DNA of 64,000 nucleotides from Thauera phenolivorans (GCF_001696715.1 NZ_MBFM01000002.1:660198-724197); one strand, 5' to 3'. Shown: positions 18,697 through 28,743, counted from the stretch's first letter. The notes: a model not told the origin generated them from the sequence alone. A program made the numbers and translations.

Positions 18697-18887
18697 CGCG
18701 CGTGCTCCATGTCGATGCGGAACTACATCGGGGTCGCGGACGGACGGGCCGGCGGCCCCCCTGGCGCGACCAGTCTGGCACGAACGGACCGATCCCGGGC
18801 GAATTCGCCTCTGGGGCCGCGCGCGCCGTATTGCGATCATGCCCCTGCAGTCGCGAGTCCCTCAACCCCATGCAGGAGTCGAAGACC

Positions 18888-19983
18888 ATGAACGCATGCG
18901 TGATCGACCAGACCAAACTCGAAACCTTCCTCGACCGTGCGGTCGGCGACCTGTCGGCCGGCTATGGCGGCGTGATGGTGAGCCTCGGCAGCAAGCTCGG
19001 GCTCTACAAGGCGATGGCCGGCGTCGGCCCGATCGGCGCCGCCGAGCTCGCCGCACGCGCAGGCTGCGCGGCGCGCTACGTGCGCGAGTGGCTGAACTCA
19101 CAGGTCGCCGGCGGCTACGTCGATTATGACGCGGGCAGCGACACCTACGAGCTGCCGCCCGAGCAGGCGCTGGTGCTGGCCGACGAGGACAGCCCGGTGT
19201 ACCTGCCCAACGCGTGGCAGGTGCCGGCCTCGATGTGGTTCGACGAGCACAAGGCCCTCGAGGCCTTCCGCACCGGCAAGGGGGTCGCGTGGGGCGAGCA
19301 CGACGAGCGCCTCTACTGCGGCGTGGCGGCCTTCTACCGCAATGCCTACCGCGGCAGTCTCGTGCCGCAATGCCTACCGCGGCAGTCTCGTGCCGCAGTG
19401 GCTGCCGGCGCTGGACGGCGTCGTCGGGCAGCTCGAGGCCGGCGTCACCGTCGCCGACGTCGGCTGCGGCCATGGCCATTCGACCCTGCTGATGGCGGAG
19501 GCCTTCCCGCGCTCGCGCTTTCACGGCTTCGACGTGCACGAAGCCTCGATCGAGGCGGCACGCCGCAACGCCGACGACGCCGGTCTGGCGGACCGCGTCA
19601 CCTTCGAGGTCGCGCGCGCCGATGGCTATCCGGGCCAGGGCTACGGCCTGATCTGCTTCTTCGACGCGCTGCACGACATGGGCGACCCGGTCGCCGCGGC
19701 ACGCCACGCCGCCACGACGCTCGCGCCCGACGGCACCGTGATGCTGATCGAGCCTTTCGCCAACGACCGCATCGAGGACAACGTCTCGCCGGTTGCCCGC
19801 CTGTACTACGCTGCATCGACGACGCTGTGCTGCGCACACGCGATTTCCGACGGCGGGCACATGGTGCTCGGTGCGCAGGCGGGCGAGGCGCGTCTTGCCG
19901 AGGTGTTCCGCAAGGCCGGCTTCTCGCACATCCGCCGCGCCACCGAGACGCCCTTCAATCTGATCTTCGAGGTGCGGCGCTAG
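18888..19983 (+). pseudogene. SAM-dependent methyltransferase with winged-helix N-terminus, frameshifted by a 28-bp duplication
   Basis: The first frame encodes a winged-helix dimerisation domain (SLGSKLGLYKAMAGVGPIGA, AARYVREWLNSQVAGGYV). After a shift to the next frame the SAM-binding domain follows (VTVADVGCGHGHSTLLMAE, ICFFDALHDMGDP, VMLIEPFA). A perfect 28-bp tandem repeat (19337-19364, 19365-19392) adds one base to the frame; removing one copy restores about 355 codons. The ATG at 18888 has GGAG nine bases before it. As written the protein stops making sense after residue about 161. Substrate unknown. Confidence 0.85.
19337..19392. repeat. 28-bp perfect tandem duplication inside the methyltransferase gene
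   Basis: Two identical adjacent 28-base units, beginning CCGCAATGCC and ending GTCTCGTG. Because 28 is not a multiple of three, the duplication shifts the frame. Loss of one unit by slippage or recombination would restore the gene, so it could be a reversible switch or a one-off error. Confidence 0.9.
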
Positions 19984-20064
19984 CGTGGACCGCCCTGTTC
20001 GGACGTGCGCCGCGCAGCGCGGGCGTACGTCGACACGCGCCAGCGCAGGGTGCGCGTGTGCCGA

Positions 20065-21051
20065 CTACAGCAGTTCCTTGCGCAGTTCGGCGGGGTCCTT
20101 GGGCGAGAGCAGGCCGGGGGCGACGTCGAACACCGTCCTGGCGCCGACCTCGCCCTGGCGGTTGAGCCGGAATGCCGCGCGCGCATAGGCCACCAGCACG
20201 CTCGCGGTGAACTCGGGATTGCTGTCGAGCTTGAGCGAGAACTCCATGATCTGCGAGCTCTCCGCCCCGGTGGTGCCGCTGCGGATGACGAAGCCGCCAT
20301 GCGGCATCGCGGCGTGGTCGCGCTGCAGCGCCTCGGCGCTGATGAAGCTCACCGTGGTGTCGTAATCGGCGAAGTAGTCCGGCATGGTCACGATCGCCTG
20401 CTCGACCGTCGCCGCGTCGGCACCCGGCGCGAGCACGACGTAGCAGTCGCGCGTGTGCTTCTCGCGGGTGGCGAGGGCGGGGCGCGACCCGCTGCGGACG
20501 CGCTCCATGGCCTCGGGCGAGGGGATGGTGTATTGCACCGCGCCCTGTACGCCCGGCACCCGGCGCAGCGCGTCGGAATGGCCCTGGCTCAGCCCCTTGC
20601 CCCAGAAGGTGTAAGTGACGCCGTCCGGCAGGACCGCTTCGCCATACAGGCGGTTGATCGAGAACAGGCCCGGATCCCAGCCGACCGAGATCAGCGCGGT
20701 GTGGCCGCCACGCCGCGCCTGGGCATCGACCGCGGCGTAGTAATCGGGAATCTTCGCATGGGTGTCGAAGCTGTCCACGGTATTGAAGCGTGCGGCCAGC
20801 GCCGGTCCCTGCTCGGGCAGGTCGGTCTTCGAGCCGCCGCAGAGGATGAGCACGTCGATCGCATCGACGAAATCGGCGATGCCGTCGATCGCATGCACCG
20901 GCACCCCTGCGCTCTGCAGCTCGAGGTCGGCCGGATTGCGCCGGGTGAATACGCCGACGAGCGCCATGTCGGGGCTGCGCGCAAGGGCCGCTTCGACGCC
21001 CCTGCCCAGGTTGCCGTAGCCGGCAATCGCTATTCTGATCTTGCTAGTCAT
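20065..21051 (-). CDS. ddh: meso-Diaminopimelate D-dehydrogenase
   Basis: A 328-residue NADPH-dependent dehydrogenase that interconverts tetrahydrodipicolinate and meso-diaminopimelate in one step of lysine and peptidoglycan precursor synthesis. N-terminal Rossmann motif IRIAIAGYGNLGRGVEAAL, then LILCGGSKTDLPEQGP, NTVDSFDTH, ISVGWDPGLFSINRLY and FWGKGLSQGHSDA, all typical of Ddh. The ATG at 21051 gives the family length. It lies about 115 bp after the tRNA-Sec gene on the same strand. Confidence 0.93.
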   Translation of the reverse strand: MTSKIRIAIAGYGNLGRGVEAALARSPDMALVGVFTRRNPADLELQSAGVPVHAIDGIADFVDAIDVLILCGGSKTDLPEQGPALAARFNTVDSFDTHAKIPDYYAAVDAQARRGGHTALISVGWDPGLFSINRLYGEAVLPDGVTYTFWGKGLSQGHSDALRRVPGVQGAVQYTIPSPEAMERVRSGSRPALATREKHTRDCYVVLAPGADAATVEQAIVTMPDYFADYDTTVSFISAEALQRDHAAMPHGGFVIRSGTTGAESSQIMEFSLKLDSNPEFTASVLVAYARAAFRLNRQGEVGARTVFDVAPGLLSPKDPAELRKELL

Positions 21052-21165
21052 GTAGGAATCTTTCCTGCGTGGAATGGGACCGGTCCGTCCCGGACTCGCG
21101 ACGATGCGCGTCATCGGCGTTCAGTCGGCACACCATCGGCCTCGGCCTGCCGTCCGCCGTTACGC

Positions 21166-21262
21166 TGGCGGAAGAGAATGGGAGTCGAACCCACCTGGGA
21201 CCGGCTGACGGCCCCACCTGGTTTTGAAGACCAGTCGCCCCACCGGGGAACGCCTCTCTTCC
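21166..21262 (-). tRNA. selC: tRNA-Sec (anticodon UCA)
   Basis: On the minus strand an 8-bp acceptor stem pairs 5' GGAAGAGA (21262-21255) with TCTCTTCC (21177-21170), followed by G and an encoded CCA (21168-21166). The anticodon is TCA at 21227-21225 within CTTCAAA, and the variable arm is long. The 97-nt length and long acceptor are features of selenocysteine tRNA. It follows selB by about 35 bp on the same strand, making a selA-selB-selC cluster. Confidence 0.96.
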
Positions 21263-21296
21263 TCGCGCCGAGATATTGTAACCTCACATCCCGCGA

Positions 21297-23261
21297 CTAT
21301 TTGCCACCCTGGACCGGCGGCTCGCCGCGCACCACATGAGCGAGACGATGGCCTTCGCCGACGCGGCGCGTGAAGCCGACGCGGTCGAAGAACTCCAGGA
21401 TCTGGATCGCCCGCTTGCGACCGCCGCCAATCCGGTCGCGGAAATCCGCCGCACGAACATGGCCATCGTTGGCTTCGGCCAGCTCGGTTGCGATGGCGCT
21501 CAGGCGGGCGACCGTCGGGCGCGGATAGAAGAGGTCGCGCACCACCTGGAAGATCTCGCCGCGCATCGCCATCCGCCGCAGCAGGCTGCGGGTGGCGGCT
21601 TCATCCAGGTCGCAACGGGCTGCGAGTTCCCGCACCCAGGGTGGGTCGAAGCTCCCCGCGAGAAGGTGCTCGACCAGCAGGTCCGCTCGCCGCCGGTCGG
21701 CCGGCGTCAGCTCGACGGTATGCGACGGCAAGTGCCAGCTCGAGCCGGCGCGTGCCACCCGTCCCTCGTCGAGCAGTGCTTCGAGACGAGCGAGGAAGAC
21801 GTCCGGCGGGAGCTGTGGTGCGCACATCCGCCGCAGCCGCTCACGCTCGACCCCCGGTTCGTCGGCGAAATCCGCGTGATGAACCGCGAGCCGTGTCAGC
21901 ACCGTTTCTCCCAGTGCAGTCCAGGCGGCGACCGAGAAGATGCGGCCGCCCGATCTGGTCGCCAGATGCCTCGCGTCGGGCACCAGGGCCTGGATTCGGC
22001 CGCCAGGCAGATCGTGTGCGAGGGCAAGCTCTGCGGGATCCACACCGAGGGGCGCGTGTTCGACCAGGGCCGCAAGACGGGTGGCGGGATCGGGCGCTGC
22101 GAGCAGCGCCAGCATGGCAAGGCGCTCGGGGCGACGACGATGGCGAGCGGGCGGAAAGGGATCGAGCACCCGGCCGCCGCCGATCGTCTCGCGCCCCGCT
22201 GCATCACGGATGACGACGCGGTCGCCACAGCAGGCGAACAGCGGACGGTCGCAGACCGCCTGCACCAGGCCACTGCCCCCGGGCGCGAGCCCGCCCGCCT
22301 CGAGCGCCTCGTCGAGCAGGGCCAGGCGTGCCATGGCCTGGCCACCGGCATGATGCAGCGTCGCGCCGGACCACTGGGCGAGCTTGCGCGGGGCGTCGGG
22401 TAGCAGCTGCAGCCGAAGGTCGAGGCGATCGGTGGCGCGCACCGCCTGCGGAAGGAACAGCCAGTCGCCGCGCTCGACCTCGCCGTAATCGATGCCGCTC
22501 AGATTGACCGCGCAGCGACTGCCGGCCGCGCCCGCATCCGCTGCACGACCGTTGACCCGCAAGCCACGCACGCGGAGCTCGCGCCGGAATCCGTCGGGCC
22601 GGGCGAGCAGCACGGTGTCCCCGGCCCGCACCGCGCCGGCGAGCACCGTGCCGGTGACGATAGTGCCTGCACCGGCGAGCGAGAAGCGTCGGTCCACCAC
22701 CAGCCGAAACCCGGAATCGGCGGGCCGCGGCGCTTCCGTCTCGGCAAGCCGCTGCAGATGGCGGCGCAAGGGCTCGACGCCCGCGCCCGAGACCGCGGAG
22801 ACTGCGAACACAGGGCTATCCGCCAGCGAGGTGGACGCGAGCAGGGCGAGGATCTGCGCCTCGACTTCCTGGATGCGCGCGGGGGGCACGCGGTCGCACT
22901 TTGTCAGCGCGACCGCGCCGCGCTCGACGCCGAGCAGATGCAGGATGGCCAGATGCTCCCGCGTCTGCGGCATGACGCCATCATCAGCCGCGACCACGAG
23001 CAGCGCGAAGTCGATGCCGCTGGCGCCCATCAACATGGTCGGGATGAAACGCTCGTGGCCGGGTACGTCGATGAAGCCGAGGCTGCGTACCTGCCCGCCG
23101 GCGGTGTCGTCCCCGCTCTCCAGCGGGGTGAAGGCGTAACCGAGCTCGATGGTGATGCCGCGTGCCCTTTCCTCGGGCAGGTGCGTGGTGTCCACCCCGG
23201 TGAGAGCGCGCACCAGGGTGGTCTTGCCGTGATCGATGTGACCCGCGGTGCCGATCAGCAT
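21297..23261 (-). CDS. selB: Selenocysteine-specific translation elongation factor SelB
   Basis: A 654-residue GTPase that carries Sec-tRNA to UGA codons by binding the SECIS hairpin. G-motifs: [17 protein letters not shown], then DVPGHERF and TKCD. An EF-Tu-like domain II/III follows, then four C-terminal winged-helix repeats for RNA binding (final part [20 protein letters not shown]). The length suits the family. Its start overlaps the selA stop by 7 bp, so the two are translated together. Confidence 0.97.
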   Translation of the reverse strand: MLIGTAGHIDHGKTTLVRALTGVDTTHLPEERARGITIELGYAFTPLESGDDTAGGQVRSLGFIDVPGHERFIPTMLMGASGIDFALLVVAADDGVMPQTREHLAILHLLGVERGAVALTKCDRVPPARIQEVEAQILALLASTSLADSPVFAVSAVSGAGVEPLRRHLQRLAETEAPRPADSGFRLVVDRRFSLAGAGTIVTGTVLAGAVRAGDTVLLARPDGFRRELRVRGLRVNGRAADAGAAGSRCAVNLSGIDYGEVERGDWLFLPQAVRATDRLDLRLQLLPDAPRKLAQWSGATLHHAGGQAMARLALLDEALEAGGLAPGGSGLVQAVCDRPLFACCGDRVVIRDAAGRETIGGGRVLDPFPPARHRRRPERLAMLALLAAPDPATRLAALVEHAPLGVDPAELALAHDLPGGRIQALVPDARHLATRSGGRIFSVAAWTALGETVLTRLAVHHADFADEPGVERERLRRMCAPQLPPDVFLARLEALLDEGRVARAGSSWHLPSHTVELTPADRRRADLLVEHLLAGSFDPPWVRELAARCDLDEAATRSLLRRMAMRGEIFQVVRDLFYPRPTVARLSAIATELAEANDGHVRAADFRDRIGGGRKRAIQILEFFDRVGFTRRVGEGHRLAHVVRGEPPVQGGK

Positions 23262-24667
23262 GCGCGGTCTCTTCCTGCGGCGAGATCGGCCAGGTGGCCG
23301 GCAAAGTCCGCTTCGTCTTCCGGACGCAGGCAGCGCAGATCGAGCCAGAGCGCATTGTCGGCGATGCGACCGATGACGGGCACGGGCAGCCCGCGCAGCG
23401 CCTTCTCCAGGCGGTTCAGCGTGCCGCCCTTGCGCTGCGGACGGCAGAGGAGGCCAGCGGATGGCAGGCGATCCACCGGCAGGCTGCCCGAACCGATCTG
23501 CGAGTGCATCGGCGCGATGCTCACCGTCAGCGGCCAATCGGCCAGCGCCTGCGCGAGTGCTGCCTGCAGACGTTGTGCCTGGGCAAGGATCTCGCCCTGG
23601 GGCCGAGTCAGCAGACGCAAGGCTTCGAGTCGCTCGGGCAGGCGATCGGGATCACGGTAGAGGCGCAGAACCGCCTCGAGTCCCGCGAGCGTTATCTTGC
23701 CCACACGCAGCACGCGCTTGAGCGGGTTCTTCTTGATCTTCCCGATCAGCTCCCGGCGACCCACCAGGATGCCGGCCTGCGGACCGCCCAGCAGCTTGTC
23801 GCCAGAAAAGGTGACGAGGTCGGCACCCGCAGTGATCGCTTCCCGCGGCGTCGGCTCGTGGGGCAAACCCCAAGCCTCCAGTCCGGTGAGCGTACCCGAG
23901 CCGAGGTCCTCGACGAAAGGCAGGCTGTGTGCGTGGGCGATGGCTGCCAGTTCGGCCCGCGGCACCGCCTTGGTGAAGCCTTCGACCGAATAGTTGCTGG
24001 TGTGGACCTTCATCACCACCGCCGTGCGGGGCCCGATGGCCTCCTCGAAATCGCGGGCATGGCAGCGGTTGGTGCAGCCGACCTCGATCAGGCGCGCACC
24101 GGCGCGCTTCATGATGTCGGGCACGCGGAAGGCGCCACCGATCTCGACCAATTCGCCGCGCGAGACGATGACCTCCTTGCGCTGGGCCAGGGTGTTGAGT
24201 AGCAGGAAGACGGCGGCGGCGTTGTTGTTGACCACGGTGGCGGCCTCGCCGCCGGTGAGCTCCGTCAGGAGTTCGCTGACGAGGTCGTCGCGATCCCCAC
24301 GGCCGCCGGAATCGATATCGTACTCGAGCGCGCAGGGATGGCGTGCTGCGTCCACCATGGCCGCGATCGCCTCCTCCGGAAGCGTCGCCCGCCCCAGGTT
24401 GGTGTGTAGCACGGTTCCGGTGAGGTTGAAGACGCAACGCAGCCGGGCAAGGCTCGCGGCCTCGACACGCCGGACAACGGCCCCGACCAGCGCAGCCGTG
24501 GCGGGCGGTTGGCCACCCGCACGGACCGCCTCGCGGACCGCAGCCAGCTCGGCACGTACTGCATCGGTGACGACGCGACGACCGTGGGTGTTCGCCTGTT
24601 CGCCGAGCGCCGGGTCGGCCAGCAAGCGGTCAACGGCGGGGAGAGAGGCAAGGCTTTCTCTTGTCAT
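23255..24667 (-). CDS. selA: L-seryl-tRNA(Sec) selenium transferase SelA
   Basis: A 470-residue PLP enzyme converting Ser-tRNA(Sec) to Sec-tRNA(Sec) with selenophosphate. Seen: [51 protein letters not shown], and the PLP lysine in [18 protein letters not shown]. First gene of the selA-selB-selC group, about 97 bp after a terminator that ends the preceding selenoprotein gene. SelD, which makes selenophosphate, is not in the window. Confidence 0.97.
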   Translation of the reverse strand: MTRESLASLPAVDRLLADPALGEQANTHGRRVVTDAVRAELAAVREAVRAGGQPPATAALVGAVVRRVEAASLARLRCVFNLTGTVLHTNLGRATLPEEAIAAMVDAARHPCALEYDIDSGGRGDRDDLVSELLTELTGGEAATVVNNNAAAVFLLLNTLAQRKEVIVSRGELVEIGGAFRVPDIMKRAGARLIEVGCTNRCHARDFEEAIGPRTAVVMKVHTSNYSVEGFTKAVPRAELAAIAHAHSLPFVEDLGSGTLTGLEAWGLPHEPTPREAITAGADLVTFSGDKLLGGPQAGILVGRRELIGKIKKNPLKRVLRVGKITLAGLEAVLRLYRDPDRLPERLEALRLLTRPQGEILAQAQRLQAALAQALADWPLTVSIAPMHSQIGSGSLPVDRLPSAGLLCRPQRKGGTLNRLEKALRGLPVPVIGRIADNALWLDLRCLRPEDEADFAGHLADLAAGRDRAC

Positions 24668-24763
24668 AACGCAGGCCCCAACGGGGGGATCGAGGGTTTT
24701 CAGGAAAGACCGGCATGAAAACCCGGCGCGCCGACCTTGACAATCGGGAATCCCTTCGTTCAG

Positions 24764-24790
24764 AAAAAACCCCGCCACTCGGACGGGGTT
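24764..24790 (-). terminator. Rho-independent terminator after the seleno-peroxiredoxin gene
   Basis: Read on the minus strand: AACCCCG (24790-24784), a 9-nt loop, CGGGGTT (24774-24768), ending in a run of six T. It lies 23 bp after the stop of the peroxiredoxin gene and before selA, so the two are probably separate transcription units. Confidence 0.85.
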
Positions 24791-24812
24791 CCACCACGGA
24801 TCCGTGACGGAG

Positions 24813-25529
24813 CTACTCCATCGAGGGATTCCAGACCTTCCAAACCTTGCCTACAAGGTCGGGCCCCGGCTTGAGTGTGGGCTTTCCGGGCTCCCAGCCG
24901 GCGGGCGTGGCTTCCTTGCCGCCGGTGGCCCGGACATGCTGGAAGGCCTGCACCTGGCGGACGGTTTCGGCGAGCTTGCGACCGACGGGCGGCGTCATCA
25001 CCTCCATGGCCTGGATCACACCATCGGGATCGATGATGAAACGGCCACGCATCTCGATGCCTTGCTGCTCGTCATAGACGCCGTAGGCGCGCCCGATGTT
25101 GCCCGCCTGATCGGACACCATGCGGAAACGCACACCGCCATCGACCATCTTGGACAATTCTTCGTCGTTCCAGATCTTGTGTACGAAATGGCTATCGACG
25201 CTGACTGAAAGGACCTCTACATCCAATGCCTGAAGAGCATCATATTGCGCTGCGACCGCAGACACTTCTGTTGCTCAGACAAAGGTGAAGTCACCGGGGT
25301 AGAAACACAGCATTACCCACTTGCCAGCGAAATCGGACAGCTTCACGTTGGTGAAGCTTCCCTGGTAGTAGGCGGGCGCCGCGAAATCCGGCGCCTTCTG
25401 TCCAACGCGTGCGACCATTCTGGGCACCTCCCTCTGGCTTGCGGACTCGGCCGGGACCTGGTCCGCTTCGACCGGCGCGTCGGGTACCGCACCCGATACG
25501 CGCGAACACGATACATCCTGCTCTTCCAT
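24813..25529 (-). CDS. prxU: Selenocysteine-containing peroxiredoxin (AhpC/Prx family), UGA = Sec85
   Basis: A 238-residue thiol/selenol peroxidase read through an in-frame TGA at 25277-25275. The upstream part ends [15 protein letters not shown] and the downstream part starts [14 protein letters not shown] in the same frame; in Cys homologs the position is FTFVCPTE, so Sec replaces the peroxidatic Cys. ATG 25529 is chosen because GGGAGG lies about 6 bases before it. Residues 1-38 are a polar extension. The C-terminus [10 protein letters not shown] has Thr208 where 2-Cys enzymes carry the resolving Cys (V-C-P), so it should work as a 1-Sec enzyme needing an outside thiol. The neighbouring selA-selB-selC supports read-through. 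Confidence 0.93.
25250..25277 (-). promoter_or_regulatory. Bacterial SECIS-like hairpin after the prxU UGA
   Basis: From the UGA (25277-25275) the minus strand continues to a hairpin CTGC (25261-25258), loop GGTC (25257-25254), GCAG (25253-25250). A GGUC apical loop about 17-20 nt past the UGA is what E. coli-type SelB recognises in fdhF/fdnG messages. The lower stem is imperfect, as is normal for these elements. Confidence 0.75.
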
Positions 25530-25694
25530 ATTCACCTCCCACGTCATGCAGGGGATTGGAAAGGCCCTTCTCCTTGCTGGCCGAAGGGTGCGGACGGGAC
25601 ACTGCCGGCTACGTGGATGGCGCCCCGTTCGTACTGTCGAGGGTAGGGCCGCCCGCCCCTCGCGTCAATGCGGGCCGGATACACCGGGCAGCCC

Positions 25695-26909
25695 TCATGC
25701 ATCGACCCCGACGATCCTCGTCTCGCGTCCGAGCATCAGGGTCCACGAAAGCCTCAGCAGCGCCAGCAGCGTTGCGAGCTGGACGATGGCGAGCAGGCCG
25801 ATGCCAATCCAATAGCCTGCGCTGTATTTCGCGATCAGGCCGCTATCGACCCAGGCCAGGTGCCACCAGAACATTCCCATGACGAACAGGGCCACGCCGG
25901 GGCAGATGAGGCCGAAGCTCACCGGGTCGCGCCCCTCGCCCGCCAGGTGCAGGCGCAGATAGCCATTGAGCTGCATCACCCGCAGGCCGATCAGCATCAC
26001 GCCGATCTGCAGCATGAAGATCGCGGTCAGCATGTAGAACATCCCGCCGCTGTCGTTTCCGGAAGAGAAGTGATGCGCCAGGCCATGCCGCAGCCGCACC
26101 CATTCGATGCCGAGCAGCGTGAGGATTGGCACCAGCATCCAGATGCTCGGCGTCGCCTTGGGCTGAAGCCCGTGCGTCATCATCGCGGCGGCGCCGCCCA
26201 CCAGCACGATCACGGCAACGGTGATGGCGATGACGAAGAAGAGGATCGAGAGCGTCGCCGCAAGCGCGGAAACCAGCTTGAGGTGCGACATCGCCGCGGG
26301 TGCGGCAAAACCGACCGAGAGCATGGAGAAGGTGAACACCGCGAGCAGGGCCGAGAGGTGGTTGTGCTCGCTGCCGCGGTATCCCCCGTGGACGAGGAAT
26401 CGGGAGAGATAGCGCCCGAAGATGCGAAGGGCGCTCCAGCCGATCGCAAGGAAGGCGATCAGCGCGAAGGGGAACAGGTACTCCACTGCCGACCACAGGC
26501 CCGGCACGAACAGCGCGCCGAGCACGAAGCCGACGTTGACCGTCATCGCGAGCGTGAGCGGCACCGCCATCAGTTGCACTTCCGCCGGCGTGTCACGCAG
26601 GGCATCCAGGTCCGGCCGGTTGGCGGGCGCGCGATATTCGCGGATGTTCCACCACAGCAGGGCAAAGTGCAGCGCAGCGAGCACGATCACGGCAAGCGTG
26701 GCCGCCATCGAGACGAAGCGGACGGATGTTGAAATCTCGGCCCCGCCTGTCCAGACTCCTTGAAGATGCTCCCAGGTGGGCATCGGAAAGCCCGGGTGTG
26801 GCAGCAACCACATCAGGTACATGAAAAACGACACCGAGAGCCCGCCGGCACCCAGGGCCGCAAGCCAGTAGCTGGGGTGATAGGACGATCCAGACATTCT
26901 TTGAAGCAT
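25695..26909 (-). CDS. Polytopic membrane protein beside the seleno-peroxiredoxin, possibly TsoY family
   Basis: A hydrophobic protein of about 404 residues with roughly ten transmembrane helices and histidines near membrane edges (EHNHLSALL, LRHGLAHHF, FWWHLAWVD). ATG 26909 is preferred because GGAGAG sits about 8-13 bases upstream. Its position upstream of prxU on the same strand (165-bp gap), near the Sec machinery, recalls the TsoY (seleno)protein family, but I cannot confirm that from sequence memory. There is no internal UGA. It may be a heme- or quinone-linked membrane oxidoreductase; this is a guess from the histidines. Confidence 0.6.
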   Translation of the reverse strand: MLQRMSGSSYHPSYWLAALGAGGLSVSFFMYLMWLLPHPGFPMPTWEHLQGVWTGGAEISTSVRFVSMAATLAVIVLAALHFALLWWNIREYRAPANRPDLDALRDTPAEVQLMAVPLTLAMTVNVGFVLGALFVPGLWSAVEYLFPFALIAFLAIGWSALRIFGRYLSRFLVHGGYRGSEHNHLSALLAVFTFSMLSVGFAAPAAMSHLKLVSALAATLSILFFVIAITVAVIVLVGGAAAMMTHGLQPKATPSIWMLVPILTLLGIEWVRLRHGLAHHFSSGNDSGGMFYMLTAIFMLQIGVMLIGLRVMQLNGYLRLHLAGEGRDPVSFGLICPGVALFVMGMFWWHLAWVDSGLIAKYSAGYWIGIGLLAIVQLATLLALLRLSWTLMLGRETRIVGVDA

Positions 26910-27154
26910 CTCCACTCTCCGCTCGTGCGCCTTCACATGCGCGTCCAAAGGTATGCCAAAAACTGTCAGCCACCTTCACCTAAGCAGGATCCGGGCCAAT
27001 ATTGAAGGCGAAGCGGCGCGTGTTACGGCCCACAGGCGGCCTGTAATCGACGAGTCAGAAGGCACGCTGTTTGCTTGATTTCAACGCAAGCGGATGGGAA
27101 ATCTTCTCTCCCGCGCTCTGCGCCGCCCACGCAACTCGTTGCAGGACTACGCTC

Positions 27155-28117
27155 ATGGACATTGCATTCGGCCCCATTCCTTCACGTCGCCTCGGTCGCA
27201 GCCTCGGGATCAACAATATCCCGCCCAAGCACTGCAGCTACTCCTGCGTGTATTGCCAGGTGGGTCCGACGCACGAGGAAGAACTCATCCGCCGCCCCTT
27301 CCTGGCGCCGGCGGAAATCCTGCGGCAGGTCCGAGCCCGGGTGGACGCCGTGCGGGCCCGCGGCGAAACGGTCGACTACCTTACCTTCGTCCCGGATGGT
27401 GAGCCCACGCTGGATTTCCGGTTGGCCGAATCGATCGACGCACTGCGCGAGCTCGGTTTGCCGATCGCGGTCATCAGCAATGCCTCGCTGATCTGGCAGG
27501 CCGAAGTGCGCGAAGCCCTGAGCCGGGCCGACTGGGTCAGCGTGAAGATCGACAGCGTCCTCCCGGCAGTGTGGGACCGCGTCAATCGACCTCATGGCGT
27601 GCTGCGCCTGGCCGACATTCTGTCGGGGATCAAGCGCTTCGCCCGTGAATTCGAGGGCCAGCTGGTGAGCGAGACCATGCTGATCGCCGGCATGAACGAT
27701 GGGATCGAGGACTGCCGGGCGCTGGCGCGCTTCATGGGCGAGGCCGGCATCGGGCGCGCCTATCTCGCCATCCCCCACCGCCCGCCTGCCGTGAGCGGCA
27801 TCCGCGGGCCGGACGAGTCGGTCGTGCTGCAAGCACATCAGATCCTCAGCACCCAGGGGGTCGAGGTGGAACTGCTGACCCAGTACGAAGGCGACGTATT
27901 CGCCTTCGGTGGCGACCTGCCGGCCGAGATTCTCGCCATCAGCGCGGTACATCCGTTGCGCGAGTCGGTCGTTCGCGCCCTGGCCGAGAAGGCCGGCGCC
28001 GGCATGGAGGTGGTCGAAGGACTGCTCGCGAGCGGAGATCTGCGACGGCTCGAGCATGAGGGCGAAACCTTCTATCTGCGTCGCCTTTCGCGCAGCAACC
28101 GAGACACTCGCCAATGA
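27155..28117 (+). CDS. Radical SAM protein
   Basis: A 320-residue radical SAM enzyme. N-terminus DIAFGPIPSRRLGRSLGINN with the cluster motif CSYSCVYCQVG (C-x3-C-x2-C), then VPDGEPTLD and VISNASL. The C-terminal 90 residues look like a small winged-helix domain (LRESVVRALAEKAGAGMEVVEGLLASGDLRRLEHEGETFYLRRL). This is the wybutosine-like/YgjW-type radical SAM group with unknown substrate. ATG 27155 has AGGA about 8 bases upstream and matches the family start. Followed by a ferritin-like gene after about 30 bp, probably one operon. Confidence 0.85.
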   Translation: MDIAFGPIPSRRLGRSLGINNIPPKHCSYSCVYCQVGPTHEEELIRRPFLAPAEILRQVRARVDAVRARGETVDYLTFVPDGEPTLDFRLAESIDALRELGLPIAVISNASLIWQAEVREALSRADWVSVKIDSVLPAVWDRVNRPHGVLRLADILSGIKRFAREFEGQLVSETMLIAGMNDGIEDCRALARFMGEAGIGRAYLAIPHRPPAVSGIRGPDESVVLQAHQILSTQGVEVELLTQYEGDVFAFGGDLPAEILAISAVHPLRESVVRALAEKAGAGMEVVEGLLASGDLRRLEHEGETFYLRRLSRSNRDTRQ

Positions 28118-28148
28118 AAGTCGCGACAACCATCATGGAGATCATGCA

Positions 28149-28634
28149 ATGAATGCGCTCAACGACAACGACATCCGCGTGCTGCACGAGGCACTCGACG
28201 ACGAGTACCACGCCTGGGCGACTTACGATCAGGTGATCTCCGACTTCGGCGAGGTGGCGCCGTTCATTCACATCAGGGACGCGGAAGGTCGCCACATCGA
28301 GGCCTTGTTGTCGCTGTTCCGGCAGTTCGCCCTGCCGGTGCCGGACAACACCTGGCCGGGACGGGTCGAGCGTTATCCCAGCCTGCTGGCCGCCTGCGAG
28401 GCCGGGGTCGCGGCGGAGATCGCCAACGCCGAAATGTATGACCGCCTGCTCGCGGCCGTCGGGCGGCCCGAGATCCTCGAGGTCCTGCGCAGACTCCAGG
28501 AAGCCTCGCAGCAACGCCATCTACCCGCCTTCGAGCGCTGCGTCGAGCGCTGCGTCGAGCGCGGCGGCGCGGGCGGCGGCCCTGGCCGCGGCGGTGCCGG
28601 GCCGGGGCGGCGGTGGCGCGGCGGTCGCGCCTGA
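28149..28634 (+). CDS. Ferritin-like DUF2202-type protein with Gly/Arg-rich tail
   Basis: A 161-residue protein. Residues 1-130 are helical with the di-iron-type pattern DDEYHAWATYDQVISDFG ... RDAEGRHIEALLSLF ... EIANAEMYDRLLA ... SQQRHLPAFERC, as in DUF2202 ferritin-like proteins. The last 30 residues (two CVER repeats, then Gly/Arg) are low complexity and probably disordered; the DNA there has a 12-bp direct repeat. Start ATG 28149 with GGAG upstream. It sits between a radical SAM gene and a ZIP transporter, suggesting metal handling. Confidence 0.78.
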   Translation: MNALNDNDIRVLHEALDDEYHAWATYDQVISDFGEVAPFIHIRDAEGRHIEALLSLFRQFALPVPDNTWPGRVERYPSLLAACEAGVAAEIANAEMYDRLLAAVGRPEILEVLRRLQEASQQRHLPAFERCVERCVERGGAGGGPGRGGAGPGRRWRGGRA

Positions 28635-28743
28635 GGAGCCGCAGGCACAGCGAACGGCGAAGCGGGTCGACGACTCGGCGGTGACGACGCCGGCCGCCGC
28701 CGGGCAAGCTGTCGGTTCGGCGCAAAAACGGGAGACAGGGGAC

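Noticed and set aside
25695..25697. UGA at the end of the membrane protein as selenocysteine
   Set aside because: Only nine more codons follow before another stop, no Cys-motif context, and the CCGG hairpin after it lacks a GGU-type loop.
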